Shown: piece after piece, positions 45,859 to 57,464 of the stretch | How positions within the stretch are numbered: the stretch's first letter is position 1 | Layout of the letters: each line of letters starts with the position of its first letter | DNA from: Sesamum alatum | Lineage: Eukaryota > Streptophyta > Magnoliopsida > Lamiales > Pedaliaceae | Assembly (NCBI GenBank): GCA_034509735.1 | Contig: JACGWO010000005.1 | Span: 33,944,479 to 34,008,478, forward strand | DNA: 64,000 nucleotides | Reading direction: 5' to 3' | The notes under the pieces: model-generated | Told to the model about the DNA's origin: nothing | The model's input: only the letters and a program-made list of their open reading frames with translations | The model's database searches: none | Translations under genes and position numbers: made by a program

Positions 45859-48741
45859 TCAGATGTTAAAAAATTCTCCATTGTTTGTATTACAGGGAAA
45901 CATGAATGAAGGGATTGAGTTATCCACTGTGTGCATGCTTTCACTAGAGCCCTGAGGAGGCAGCCAGTTCACACCATCTACCATGAGATTAATATTTCTT
46001 CTTCCATTCTCCATCATTGGATCAGCAACACTACCACGACCGGCATTGTAGATAGGGTTCTCGCCCGTTGATTCCAGCAACGAGCACATCGTCTCCACGT
46101 TTGCATGGAGCAGTGCACCCTCATCCGAGGTCACAACTTGAGATTCCCCCAGCAAATGGTTCTCGATGTCGTTCAACACTCCCACATTCGACTGATGATG
46201 ATTGTAAGGACGAAGAACTTGGTTGCCTAACGTTGTCGAGGTGATATGCAATCGCCCTTGGTAATTTTGATTATTCGTTCCTCCCTCGTTTCTATAAGGC
46301 AAGTCCGTAACTGTGACATAATATTTGAAGAAAAGACGCGGTAGTCATAAGCACACGACAATAATTCAAATTGGATAAGCACTGAATTCCTGAATTTTGA
46401 AAAATTACAGTTCAATGAATCTAATATTTGATGTAAAATGCTCCCAAAGACAGTGTTTGATGTGATATTTAAAATCAATGGATCTTTTTGTAATGATAGT
46501 TTCCTGTTGCATCTTCTATTCAATTTATATGTGAAATAGAATAGACGATGCAACAGGAATTACAATAGGAAATCTAATCAGCATACGTACTTCTAGGACG
46601 TACCTGATGTTGTTGAATTTGGAGTTAGTCTGGCAGGCGCTCCCCTTGCCGTGGTGGGATAAGTCTGGTAATGATACTGCGATCCCAGATGATATCTGGA
46701 TCCATATCCATTGAAACTAAGGGAGAGTTCTGAAATAGCAAACATAGTCGGGTCGAAATAAGGAGACTCCTGGCTTGGGAATGGTTCCCGGCTCAAGGCA
46801 AACAGCCGTTGGTCGCATTGCAAAAGCTTCTCGTAATGTTTGTCGAGGATTCCGGGTGGGAACCTCACATAGTGTCTCCTGGTGAAGGTTGGCAACAAAT
46901 GTAACTCATAAAGAGTAAGGGAACACACAAATATAGAACAATTAACATAGGAGGTATATACGAATTGAATTTTTTATTGCAAAACATGTTTCATCTTCTA
47001 TTGCGTTTCACATATACAAGCCACGTGTATAAAGATTATATCATTAATTTCAAAGGAAAGATTTTATACACGTGATGTGTACATGTAAAACAGAATAAAA
47101 AATGAAACAAGAATTGCAATAGAAAATCCAATCGAAATAATCAAGAACATTACCTCCAAATGGGAGCTTGGCCTCCTGTAAAATCAGATGCCTGTTGCCA
47201 GAGGGTGTGCTTTCTTGGCTGAGGATTGGTTTCTCGGTAGAACAAAGGCGGTTGATTCAGCTGCGCAAAATGCATTGTACTAATATTAGCCGTTGTCTTT
47301 GCAGGCAATATATGTCAAAACATTAGCCATAAGTATATCAAGTGGTCGAAAATATTGATTTACTATGACTTTTAAGTTGTAACCGTCTATAGTAGAAGTA
47401 AAGATGAGTGCACGAAACTAACCTCAATCTCCAATGTTCCGGGCTCGTTCTCATGTGTGACGGCCCTAATCGCAATAATATCCGACCATTGTATTTCAAT
47501 CTTGCTCTTCAACGCTCCATCCAAAACCTCCCAAACCAGTTTGCGTTTTGCGTAGTACAATTTCGCAACCAAATCTCCTTCATGCCTTGTGATCCTCTGC
47601 CCACATTTCAAGTATAAGAGTAGTTAGGCACAACATCTCTAACTCCGGACTCATCCTAAGTATTCGACCTTTGTTGCAAGAGAAAAACTGTTTTTCTTTT
47701 ACCTGCCACGTTCCGATTTTTATGAAAATAGCAGGAAAATTGGAAGCCTTCAATTTCTCGGACATAGGTTGAGATCCTGAATCATCGGCTTTTCTCCTAG
47801 GCTTATGATTATGGCCGGGGACATGATCGTTCTGCGATGACAAGTCCGGTTGGTTCGGTCTAGACAAACACCTCTGCACTAAGTTGAGGAAGGATGGTGT
47901 TTTCCTGAGTGTCAAGCCAAGAGGGCTTGACTGTGCAGAGCTATCGGCATCGCCTTCCTGCAAAACTCCAATACTTCAATGAGAATGAACAAAGATGATC
48001 AAGTCCTAATGACACTGATGAAAAAGTTTAGACAACTTTGATTAAATGCATCCCCCATGGAAAGAATTCGATGTCAAGAAAAACGTAGATATATGTTTGT
48101 TTGTTTGTTGGAAATTTTCTAAAACGTATTCGAAACACATTACACTTCCCAAAAAAACGAACATGTCGTATCAACTGTAATCATTGTACTTTCTTTTCAA
48201 AAATTATTTTCTGTCTCATATAGACCTATCTTGTGTCATTTTTATCGGTGAAATGAGATGAGATGAAATGACAAGCACAGACGAAAATGCCGGGGTTTAT
48301 CAACCCTGCCAATTCGGAGAGATTGCCATTGGAGCTAGAACTAAAAATGCTGAAAAAACGAACACAAAAACTCTTAAGAAAGATTCAACATGCAAAGCAC
48401 CAAACACCCATGCAAAAAGAGCACTGATCACAGAAACCTGAGAGAAAGAAAACTAAAGAGGGGAATTCTAACCCAAATCGGGTTCGACTGGACCTGAACT
48501 AATTATATACTAAGTGTAATACATTTGTGATATGATTGATGTATCACACTTGCCCGGTTGGTTCGAATAAAAATTTTCGGATAGGGGGAAAAGAGAGAAG
48601 AAGAACCTGGAGTTGATCATCAAACTCTGGAGAAAATCTAATCCTCTTGGAGCCATAACTCTGATTGCTCTGGAAATCTTCAGACCCAAAACTTCCCGCT
48701 TCTTTCTCACTCCAAAACACGCTTTCATCACTCTCACTCAT
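45859..48741 (-). CDS. Plant-specific TRF-like family protein, six exons
   Basis: Exons 48607-48741, 47703-47957, 47423-47596, 47154-47260, 46604-46878 and 45859-46310 join cleanly to 465 residues. The protein has an acidic N-terminus (MSESDESVFWSEKEAGSF), a basic linker (NHKPRRKADD), then a conserved core: FPAIFIKIGTWQ, RITRHEGDLVAKLYYAKRKL, VWEVLDGALKSKIEIQWSDI, LNQPPLFYRETNPQPRKHTL and WQQASDFTGGQAPIWRRHYV. The last 150 residues are Asn/Ser-rich and likely disordered. The core resembles plant proteins that databases label TRF-like, though no Myb/telobox helix is visible here. The name comes from memory, and I assign no biochemical function. The introns carry short repeat insertions (46475-46579, 46963-47133, 48461-48580). 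The start is the first ATG after an in-frame non-ATG extension. Confidence 0.85.
46475..46579. repeat. Family H MITE, short copy in an intron
   Basis: The arms TTCCTGTTGCATCTTCTATT and ATAGACGATGCAACAGGAA form a hairpin of about 100 bp in the last intron of the TRF-like gene. The termini resemble those at 46963-47133. Confidence 0.6.
46963..47133. repeat. Family H MITE in an intron
   Basis: The ends AATTGAATTTTTTATTGC and (reverse-complemented) GATTGGATTTTCTATTGC, plus inner blocks TTCATCTTCTATTGCGTTTC and AAAACAGAATAAAAAATGAA, make an inverted element of about 170 bp that fills most of the 275-bp intron between exons 4 and 5. Confidence 0.6.
48461..48580. repeat. Family I element in intron 1 of the TRF-like gene
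   Basis: Begins GGAATTCTAACCCAAATCGG and ends GGTTCGAATAAAAATTTTCG. It shares GATATGATTGATGTATCACA-like sequence with the copies near NAS (1331 and 1912). Confidence 0.5.
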
Positions 48742-48782
48742 CTTTCTCTCTCTTCCCTTCAACACTTCTTCTCTCTACATAA

Positions 48783-48814
48783 TCTGCACACACACACATA
48801 TATATATATATACA
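48783..48814. repeat. (AC)n(AT)n microsatellite upstream of the TRF-like gene
   Basis: A CACACACACACATATATATA run directly upstream of the start codon of the minus-strand gene, probably in its 5' UTR or core promoter. Confidence 0.85.
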
Positions 48815-48962
48815 CGGTGTGGATGAGCTTAGCAGAAATTAAAAACGTCGAAAGAAAGCAGAAAAACAGAGGAGAAATCAAGAAAGCAGAGAATAAAGGG
48901 CGTGTGGTTGACTTCAAAGACCTGACGCGATCCCAAGAATCTAAACTGCTTGTTTTTTATTC

Positions 48963-49004
48963 GGGGGTGGGGGTGGGGGTGGGGGGTGGGGGTAGGGTAG
49001 GGGG
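48963..49004 (+). repeat. G-rich tract, potential G-quadruplex, upstream of the TRF-like gene
   Basis: Eight G runs of three to six bases, mostly separated by single Ts. It lies about 220-260 bp upstream of the TRF-like ATG, with Gs on the template side of that gene. Confidence 0.85.
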
Positions 49005-49202
49005 TAGTAAGAAGGAAATGAGAGATGAGATTCTGTTTGTTTGAAAGGTGGATTTCTTTTTGGTTACTTAGGTTGTAATATATATATGTAAGTTAAACTG
49101 GAATTTATGTTTTGTGTACCAATATTGAGATAGGCAAAAAGGAGTTTATTTGGTCATAAATGCAATTGTTATTGTAATTTTCCTTCAAAACTCACCTCAT
49201 AT

Positions 49203-49520
49203 CACTATGAAAAAAAATCAATATTAGCTACATTTTTAATGATCATGGTTAAAAGTTATGGTAAATAACTATTATTAACTACGGTTAAATAAAAACAGAT
49301 GCGAAAACTAGATTTTTCACTATGAAAAATTTATTTGCCACAGCTTTTAGCCGTGGTAAAAACATTCGCCATGACTTTTAGCCATGACAAATGTTTTAGC
49401 CACCCTCGCAAAAACTACGACCGACAACCGTTGCGTGGCCGTGGTCAATGACTATTCGCTACAATTATTTAGTATTAACCATGGCAATTAGTCATGGTTA
49501 ATGTCATATTTTTTGTAGTG
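49203..49520. mobile_element. CACTA-like non-autonomous element
   Basis: The ends are CACTATGAAAAAAAA and ATTTTTTGTAGTG. The interior is built of repeated AGCC(A/G)TGG and CATGGTTAA units in both directions. Termini and subterminal repeats fit a CACTA/EnSpm derivative, but the 3-bp duplication is not clean. A second CACTATGAAAA occurs at about 49318. Confidence 0.55.
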
Positions 49521-49598
49521 AATTTATGGGGAGAATTCTCGTGGATTTTTAGTGGAAATGTTGGAGATTTTTGAGTAAGGGAGATGACAAGAAATGCG

Positions 49599-49764
49599 CT
49601 GATTGAATTTTTTGTTGTAAATTCTATTGTATTTTTTATTTTATTTAATATATACATGTCAGGTGTACAAGTATATAGAGAAAAAATTTATAGTACGTGA
49701 CGTGTATATGTTAAATGAAATAGAAGATGCAACAATATTTAGAATAAAAAATCCAATCTGAGTA
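49599..49764. mobile_element. Family H MITE with 9-bp target duplication
   Basis: The inverted ends CTGATTGAATTTTTTG and (reverse-complemented) ACTCAGATTGGATTTTTT are flanked by AGAAATGCG on both sides (49590-49598 and 49765-49773). Inner arms TTTTATTTTATTTAATATAT and ATATGTTAAATGAAATAGAA pair. The duplication length assigns the family to Mutator-like elements. Confidence 0.75.
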
Positions 49765-49791
49765 AGAAATGCGTACCCTTTACAAAAGCAA

Positions 49792-49955
49792 ATTAAATTT
49801 TTTATTTCAAATTGTTGCATTTTTTATTTTATTTAATATATACATGTTATGTGTACAAAATTACGTTATTTATTTTATTTAAGAAAAGGTTTTGTACAAA
49901 TGTCGTATACATGTTAAATGAAATTAAAGATACAATATGATCGAAAGAATTAAAT
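49792..49955. repeat. Family H MITE, second intergenic copy
   Basis: Shares TTTTTTATTTTATTTAATAT and TACATGTTAAATGAAATTAA with the neighbouring copy. The ends are degraded and no duplication is visible. Confidence 0.55.
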
Positions 49956-50548
49956 TGTTCTTTTTTTTGGTTTGATTTTGAGCATTTTAGTTGAAAGAGT
50001 GTGTCTGTGAGAAAAAAATTATTTGAAGTAGATTTTATATTCAATAAATTATTATCGGGTGATATTATACTTGTCATATAATTGATAATTATTTTTGGGC
50101 AGTACACCAATCACATAATAAATGTAATTAATGTTAAGTATGTCACAAAATTATAGTAATTATTCATGGTGTCATTTAATTTTTAATCTTCTTGTTTCAA
50201 GTTGAAGTTTATAAATTTACGTAGTTTTGCTTAAACCCCACAAAATTTACTTTAAATTCACACGGAGATACAGACAATAAGAACTTTATCTCTAGTTGCT
50301 TTTTGTGGATCTCCACATATCCTCCAATTTTTGTCATTACTTGACATGGATTTTCCTTTTATCCTCCCATAATTTCAATTTCAATTTTCTCGAGTTTTTG
50401 TCTATTTATTTCCTTCACCGTGATTTTAGTTACGATCAAAATATGTACCACAATTCGTAGTTATGTATAAAATATTTGTCATAATTTTAAATTATTATTT
50501 TGGCGTTGCTTGATAGACAACGGTAATAGTCATAGCAATTATTTTCAG

Positions 50549-51229
50549 GATAATTATACCTATACACTTTGAGATTATATCTAATTGATTACACAAATAT
50601 TTCATACCCTTTGTAAAATGACAAGTCCACCTTCAAAGTTGTATTTGTATTTACAAGTACATACCCTATTAAAGAACAAAATTTTACGAGTACACCCCTT
50701 TAAGGGGTATGCTTGTCCTCATACAAAAAATAGAGAGTATTTGCATAATTAAATTTATGGTGAATTACAATGACCTCCCTTAAGGTTTGACATAATTACG
50801 TATGCTCTTTCATTTTTTCAAAAATTACAAATATCCCTCTAAAATTTGCAACCGTCTAACAAATAATCCATTCCCATCCATTTTTATGAGTGAATTGACC
50901 AAAATAACCCTTATGCAAATTGAATTGTTTTTTTATATTAATTTTTAAAATTCTCTGATTTTTTTTGTACTAAAATATGTAGGGTGAGATTTCTTACGTT
51001 TTTTACACAGATGAGCAATAATGTAATTTCCCTCTGCTGATTTTTTTTATAATTAAAAAAAATCAAGGGCAAAATGAAAAATTTCAGGCATTTGATTAAA
51101 CATTGCAAACCTTATGAGGTTATTTGTAATTTTTTAAAAATCGAGAAAATAATCGTAATTATGTCAAATTTTAGGAAAAGTCACTGTAATTCACCCTTAA
51201 ATTTAACCTTACGAAGTATTAATGTAATT
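50549..51229. mobile_element. Family B MITE interrupted by a family A MITE
   Basis: The left half (50549-50757) has the family B order: ATTACACAAATATTTCATAC, TAAAGAACAAAATTTTACGA, CCTTTAAGGGGTATG, GAGAGTATTTGCATAATTAA. The right end resumes at 51206 with CCTTACGAAGTATTAATGTA. Between them sits the family A copy 50758-51196. Confidence 0.65.
50758..51196. mobile_element. Mutator-like MITE, family A, copy 3, nested
   Basis: Starts TGGTGAATTACAATGACCTC and ends AGTCACTGTAATTCACCC, with an exact 9-bp duplication TTAAATTTA on both sides (50749-50757 and 51197-51205). It interrupts a family B element. Confidence 0.85.
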
Positions 51230-51403
51230 ACTTATTTTTATACCAAGTGCTAGAAGTCTACAGTTGGACAAACTTCAGATGCACCCAAGAATTTCTTGTC
51301 ATATAATTAAATTCCTATGTATAATTAGTACATAATTAAGGTCAATGTTAATTTCATAATTATACAAAAATACAGTCCATTAAAATGCGGTGGTGTTAAG
51401 GTG

Positions 51404-51454
51404 GCCGCCGCCGTCGGCGGCTGCTGCATATGCTTGTGCTATTAGCACAAGCAT
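51404..51454. repeat. Two adjacent perfect hairpins
   Basis: GCCGCCG-CCGT-CGGCGGC (51404-51421) is followed 8 bases later by a 25-base perfect palindrome, ATGCTTGTGCTA, T, TAGCACAAGCAT (51430-51454). The GC-rich island stands out in AT-rich DNA. Function unknown. Confidence 0.8.
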
Positions 51455-52144
51455 CCTCTTCATTTTCTGCTAATAATATATATCATTCTTATATTTAAAT
51501 ATATATATATATATAGCAGTCAATGATTTAATGATTTATTTTTCACTCGTGTGTGCGACTTTAATAATTAATATGATGTCAATTAATTAATTACGAAGGG
51601 AAACCAATATTTGACTCGTGGAATACGGGCTTAATTATTTTAATATTTTAAAAGTTTACAAAAATAATGTTATTTTAAAACTTTTGTGAAAATACTGCAA
51701 GTCTTTACTTTCACTTGAGGCCCATGACTCCAAGAATTCGTTTGGTTCATGTGATAGGATTAGGTGTGATTGACTTGGTGTGATAGAAAATTGAATAATA
51801 ATTAATGGGAGAATTACACTTTTGGTCCCTCCATAATACCACTAAAACAGTTTTGGTCCCTCTTCATTCATAAGTTACACTTTTCATCCCAATTAGATAC
51901 ATTTTTGAACCCTTTTGGTCCTACCGTCAACTCTCCGTTAAGAGTTAAAGGAAAACGCATGTGTTGCGCATGTGATGCTGATTTTGGGGGAAAATTTGTT
52001 GCATTTTGGCGCCTAAATTGGTTAGCCTTGACTATAAAGCCATTTTAACACCAAATCCTCTCTGAAAAAATTACAACCCCATCCCTATTCTCACTTTTTT
52101 TAATCGATTTATTTAAAAATAATAATAGTTCATCGATTTCACCT

Positions 52145-52182
<38 letters not shown>

Positions 52183-55095
52183 GGTAACGATTTGTGAAGG
52201 CAGCTTAGAGTCGTTACTAGCGAGTTTGTTTCAAAAAAAGAAAATGACTTTTGCTTCAAGTAATTTTCTTCTTGTTCATACTTAATTTTTCTTATTTTAG
52301 TTGATTTTTTTTATAGAGATTATTAACGAAGTTACAATTTTATATTTTCGCTTGAGATGTTGTATATATATTTTAGTATCTATAACATTAAGTACCTTCT
52401 CTCCCTTTTTTTTTTTTTTTTTTTTTTTGAATTCGTATTAAACCAATTACCACTTATAAAATTCTTTCTACGTCTAAGGTCTTTTTCCATTTTTTTCCAG
52501 ACATTGATTTCATTTAAAGTTTTTAAGCATGATGCATTTGAAAGAATTTGGTCCAAGAAAATAACATCAATAACTCGAATAAAATTAAAGAAGATGGGCG
52601 GTATTGAAGAGAGAAAATCTAAAAATAAATTACACTGATCATACTCCTGAAATTAAATTTAATTATCCGAACACTTTATATTTTGTAAAATTACAAGGAC
52701 ATCCCCTAAGGGGTTGTCAATGTAACTTATGTACTTATAAATTTTGTCACCAATGGGACATTGATACCTAATATTTATATAATTAGACTTAATTTGATGG
52801 GTCGACGTAATTTTCTTCGATATTTAAATATAATAATAAATAAATACATAAAAAAAAAATTGTAGCACGTGAACTTGGGAGCTAAATATATGTTTTAAAA
52901 AAGTGGTTTGGATGCCAAATCTTGAAATGGGAAAGGGATAAAGAGTTGGGGGGTTAAGGGCGTGTGCGGCTGCATGCGCAAAAGGGATGGATGATGTACT
53001 AAAAAATAGAATAATTTGGAAGATGTAGTTCACATTATCCAAACAAAGAAAAAGGAAAAGAAGAATGTGGTCACAAATCTTTGACCTAATTATGATGAGT
53101 GTGACCAATGATAGAAATGTGATAGAAATATATGATTGGTTCTTATCATTTGACAAGGAAAGATAATTGGGAAATAGTAGGCGTTCTTCTTGATTCTTAC
53201 ATCCTTACTTGGGTTGGTGCAAGTGTGACAAGGATGTTGGCCCCATGTCCTAATTAGGGCACAATATTATACTACATTCAGACATGCTCCTTTCTTATCA
53301 ACAATCTCATCAATCCAATCGTTTAACGATATGTTTATTTTTGAGATGTGATTAGTGAAATATACGATTAAAATGAAATTATAATTATAATATAATTATT
53401 TAATAATTATATTTGTTGAAAGTGTAATTCGAATGAAAAGATGGGTGATTGGCCAAATGCATCTCTTGAGATGGGCTTCATAATTATAACAATAGTGTGA
53501 ATAATTAAGGGTTGACGAATATTCACGGGTTTCAATTTAATAAAATAAACATTTGATTAACCTATATTATTAGTCCAAAACTTATTTTTATGTATTGGGG
53601 TTTAGATAACATGATATATTTCATCGTTGGAGTTGCCATGAGTGCATGGCACAGACTTCAGTTGTACAGTGGTTTGTCTGAATTGAAAGATTATGAGGGT
53701 GTTTGGCTGATGAGTTTATAAACTATTTAAAATATTTTATAAGATGTTTGAGGGGTTATAAAACGTTACAAAGTGTACAATAATTCTTTTAGGAAAAAAA
53801 GACTAGACTTAGAAGTTCGAAATAAAGTGTTATGTATTAATAAGCTTTTTTAAAAAAACAAGCTTCTAACTTATATTAAAATAGCAGTAAATTACATGTT
53901 ATCATTCGAACTATGGTATTTTTTACACTTCTTAAAAAAAATTTCGTTACATTTTTGTCACCCAAAGCACACAAGATTTACACTTTGCCATGCATCTCAA
54001 ATCATTTTTCAATGAAAAATTTCACCGAAAAGTGATCACATGCATGATCACACATACTATTTTTTAGGGGCAAAAAATATCAACTCCATAAGTTATTGGA
54101 TATTACATCAGCAAAAACTATTTATTTCTATTTAGATACCTCTTAATCAATTATAACTTTGATTAATATAAAATATCAAAAATTTGTGAATAATATATCC
54201 TAGAATTAATGTTTTTATCCACGTTTCATTTAAAAATAATTAAACATTTTGTCTATACTCGATAAGGCGTTTTTCACACCTCTAAAAAACTCTGAAAAAT
54301 CATTGTCATTTCTTATCTAACATGAACCAAGCAAATTTAGCAAATCACACAATCACACAATCTTTGTGGGGCCAAGAAAGCCTGATAACGTTGGTGTTTT
54401 AGTCCCAAGTTTTATCCAGTGCAACTCAGAAATGCATAGTGCCTTATACATGTTGTAATAATCTAATATAATAGTAATAATTGGAAATCTAGTCATCACC
54501 TGGAATTGATCTCACATGGATCCTCTTACTTTTAATGATGATGATGATGATGATTCCTTCCCACTTTTTTATCTTTCTCCCATCATCATTAAAGCAATCA
54601 TAAACCTCAAAGCCACCATTTTATTTATGCTATTGTTAAAGGGTTCACATGTCTTTTTTCTTTAATTAAACAAACACCATTACATTGAGAAAATCTAGTT
54701 TACACTCTATTGCAAGGAAATGAATTATTTTCTGTATTATAATAAATGCATTTGTCATAATTTTCAATATGGGTCAATATATTTTGTTATACTTTTGAGT
54801 TGGATATGGTACATATAGATGTACAAGGTTTGTCCTCATTTATTATTATAATTTTACCAGATAAATAATTACTCTAATTTGAGGTTTGTTTCGTCTCACA
54901 TGTAATTCTATCAAGTTGGGTTTTGGGTGGTGAGCATATACATATCTAGCACGATTCTCAATGATGATTGTCCAGTATAGAGAGAGAGGGGCTAAACTAC
55001 TGGAGAGATATATAAACTATGTGTTGGAATCAGAAATGACCACACAGCGATAATGACAGCTTGAACAAGAGTGGACCAAAGAAAGTGATCGAGAT

Positions 55096-55111
55096 GAGTA
55101 AAACTGATGCA

Positions 55112-55155
<44 letters not shown>
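55096..55155. repeat. Compound (GT)n(GA)n microsatellite
   Basis: About ten TG units followed directly by about fourteen GA units, in intergenic DNA. Confidence 0.9.
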
Positions 55156-55846
55156 GAGAAACGAGAGTGATGTATGTTTTGGCCCTTTTGGGAAAGTAAC
55201 AGTCAGTAGTCTATGTTAAGGTGTCAATTCTTGATATTTCGCTAGGATTTAATTTTTTATCTTTTATGAAAATATGTCTTTCAATTTTTTGCAGGAAAAC
55301 TAAAGGTATTATACGTATGCACTATAGGCACTGCACAAGGATGTAGTTGTTCTTAAAGTAAACCTCAGGAGATATAATATGATTTACCCTGTTAAGTTGT
55401 AGTTAATGTTTTGCTACGTCTGATGCAACAACGATCAATAGCTACAATATAATTGTAGTTAATTATTATTTGCTATAATTTTCACATTTAACCATAACAA
55501 GAATATGTCACATTTCTTATAGTATTATTTATATTAAAGTAAACATTTAATTTTCTTAAAACATCTCATATTCTCCTCGTTTAAATTAATGATGCCACAT
55601 TATCAAATTCAGTTACTACTTCTAAAGATAATAATATAAATACTAATCACACACTCACAAAATCACTTTATCAACTCTAGAACATTCATAAAGAACCCTC
55701 ATTCAAAAAGCACCATATGTAATCATGTATTATTTTATATGACAATAAGAATTAAAAATAATCTTCAAGTGATTAAGGAAAACAAGCATTCATGAAATCT
55801 TAGTGGGCCTCTTCATTTATCATAAAAGAAAAATGGGCAAACTAAT

Positions 55847-56132
55847 TTTTGAGTCCTGTAAGATGAGGGCATTATTTGTTTTGGTATCACAATTTATATA
55901 GGTGGCTGTTTTAGTTCATGGAACACATTTTTCTGTTTTTTTTATTCCAAAATGTCACGTTTTTCAGTTTTTTGTTCTCAAAATGTCATATCCCATGTGC
56001 AATGCCCACGATATTTTGGGATTCAAAAAATTGAAAAACATATTTTATGGGATTAACACGGCCACCTACCTAAATTGTGGTACTAAAACAAATAATCCCC
56101 TACTCTTACGGGACCAAAAAAGCATTTTATTT
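55847..56132. repeat. Inverted-repeat MITE-like element, family L
   Basis: TTTGTTTTGGTATCACAATT on the left pairs with AATTGTGGTACTAAAACAAA on the right. The outer ends TGAGTCCTGTAAGATGAGG and ACTCTTACGGGACCAAAAAA also pair. No target duplication is resolved. Confidence 0.55.
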
Positions 56133-56542
56133 TTATATATATATATATATATATGGTATTTTAAGCATAGAAAAAGAGTGGATTAATAGGAATAAGATTC
56201 TTGCAGATAGGAACCACTTTGGGGGGATGAAGGTTGTCTTTTTAACCTTCTAACTTTCTATATTTATTCAAACCCAAAATCAATTTGTGATCAGTGCCAA
56301 TGACCTCACTTTAGATCTTCTCTTTTTGTCCTAAATCAACATCTTAAAGCGTGCTTATGAGCAGTTGATGACTCATGATATATATATCCTTCTAGATTAT
56401 GTTACTACAATATTGCAACAACTTTTCAAATCTTACATCAAAGTTAATTCTTAATTTGTTATTGGACACTCGTGCAACAACATCAATATTATTATTGGGT
56501 CTCCAATTATGTACCAAAGAAAGTTTGGAAAAAATTTAATTT

Positions 56543-56990
56543 TAGATCATTATGGGAAAACTGTTATTTTCATCCCGTATCTTATAATCAATACACTTTG
56601 CCTCTCAAACAGGTAAATATCATTTTTTGTCCTATATATTAGTTCCAATTCAATTTTGATCTCAATCATTATAAAAATCTCAATTTTAGGACAATATCTT
56701 TTGATTTGTCTTAATAGGAAAGGGTAGGGATTTGGGGAAGAAATTATAGTTACAAATATGTGATTTTTCCCAAAATACGCAAGTTATACGAATCATGTGA
56801 GGGCTACGTGCCCCATTTTAATGGAAGCTAAAGTTTTTCGTCAATTTCTGACATTGGGACCAAAATTAAGACAAATCGAAAGATATTTTCCTAAAATTGA
56901 GATTTTGGTAATAATCTAGACCAATTGTCTCATTAATGGTCCTATAAATTAGAAAAATCTCACTTGTAATCCTTTCGTCAGATTCCACTA
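56543..56990. repeat. Inverted-repeat MITE-like element
   Basis: AAAATCTCAATTTTAGGACA near 56672 is mirrored by TCCTAAAATTGAGATTTTGG near 56890, and TCTTTTGATTTGTCTT by AAGACAAATCGAAAGA. The outer boundaries are approximate. Confidence 0.5.
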
Positions 56991-57464
56991 ACGGAAAAAG
57001 CCACGTGCAGGGTTAAGCGTTTTTAATCTCGTAGACCTTATAGCGCTCGTTCTCATTAGTTGAATATAATTTACACATTTATTATATAATTACATTTAAC
57101 AAAATAAAATTCAAATAAACACTTAAGAATAAAATTGAAGTGGAAGTATATGGAATAGTTGAATAGATCACGCAAGTTTGCAAAGATTACGCATGACGTT
57201 GTGGAGGGCCACAATCAGAAAGATACATATATAGAGAAGAAGAAGAAGGTTTGCAGTTGGTGTACTGTAGGTAGTGCGATGGTTTTCTAACATTGTTGTC
57301 CTAACTCTGACAAGAAGGCGAGTGAGAGTGATGATTGAGGACACCAACCCCACTTAACCGCCCACACAGATTTCACGTTAAATCCCCCAAACCACCGCAT
57401 GCATGTTCTGCAGCCGACATAGTTTCTTATGTGGTGGCATCTCAGCCTTAATCAATAAATTAAA

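Noticed and set aside
48613..49044. 143-codon open frame (+) over exon 1 of the TRF-like gene
   Set aside because: Antisense to a supported exon and extended by a microsatellite and the G-rich tract.
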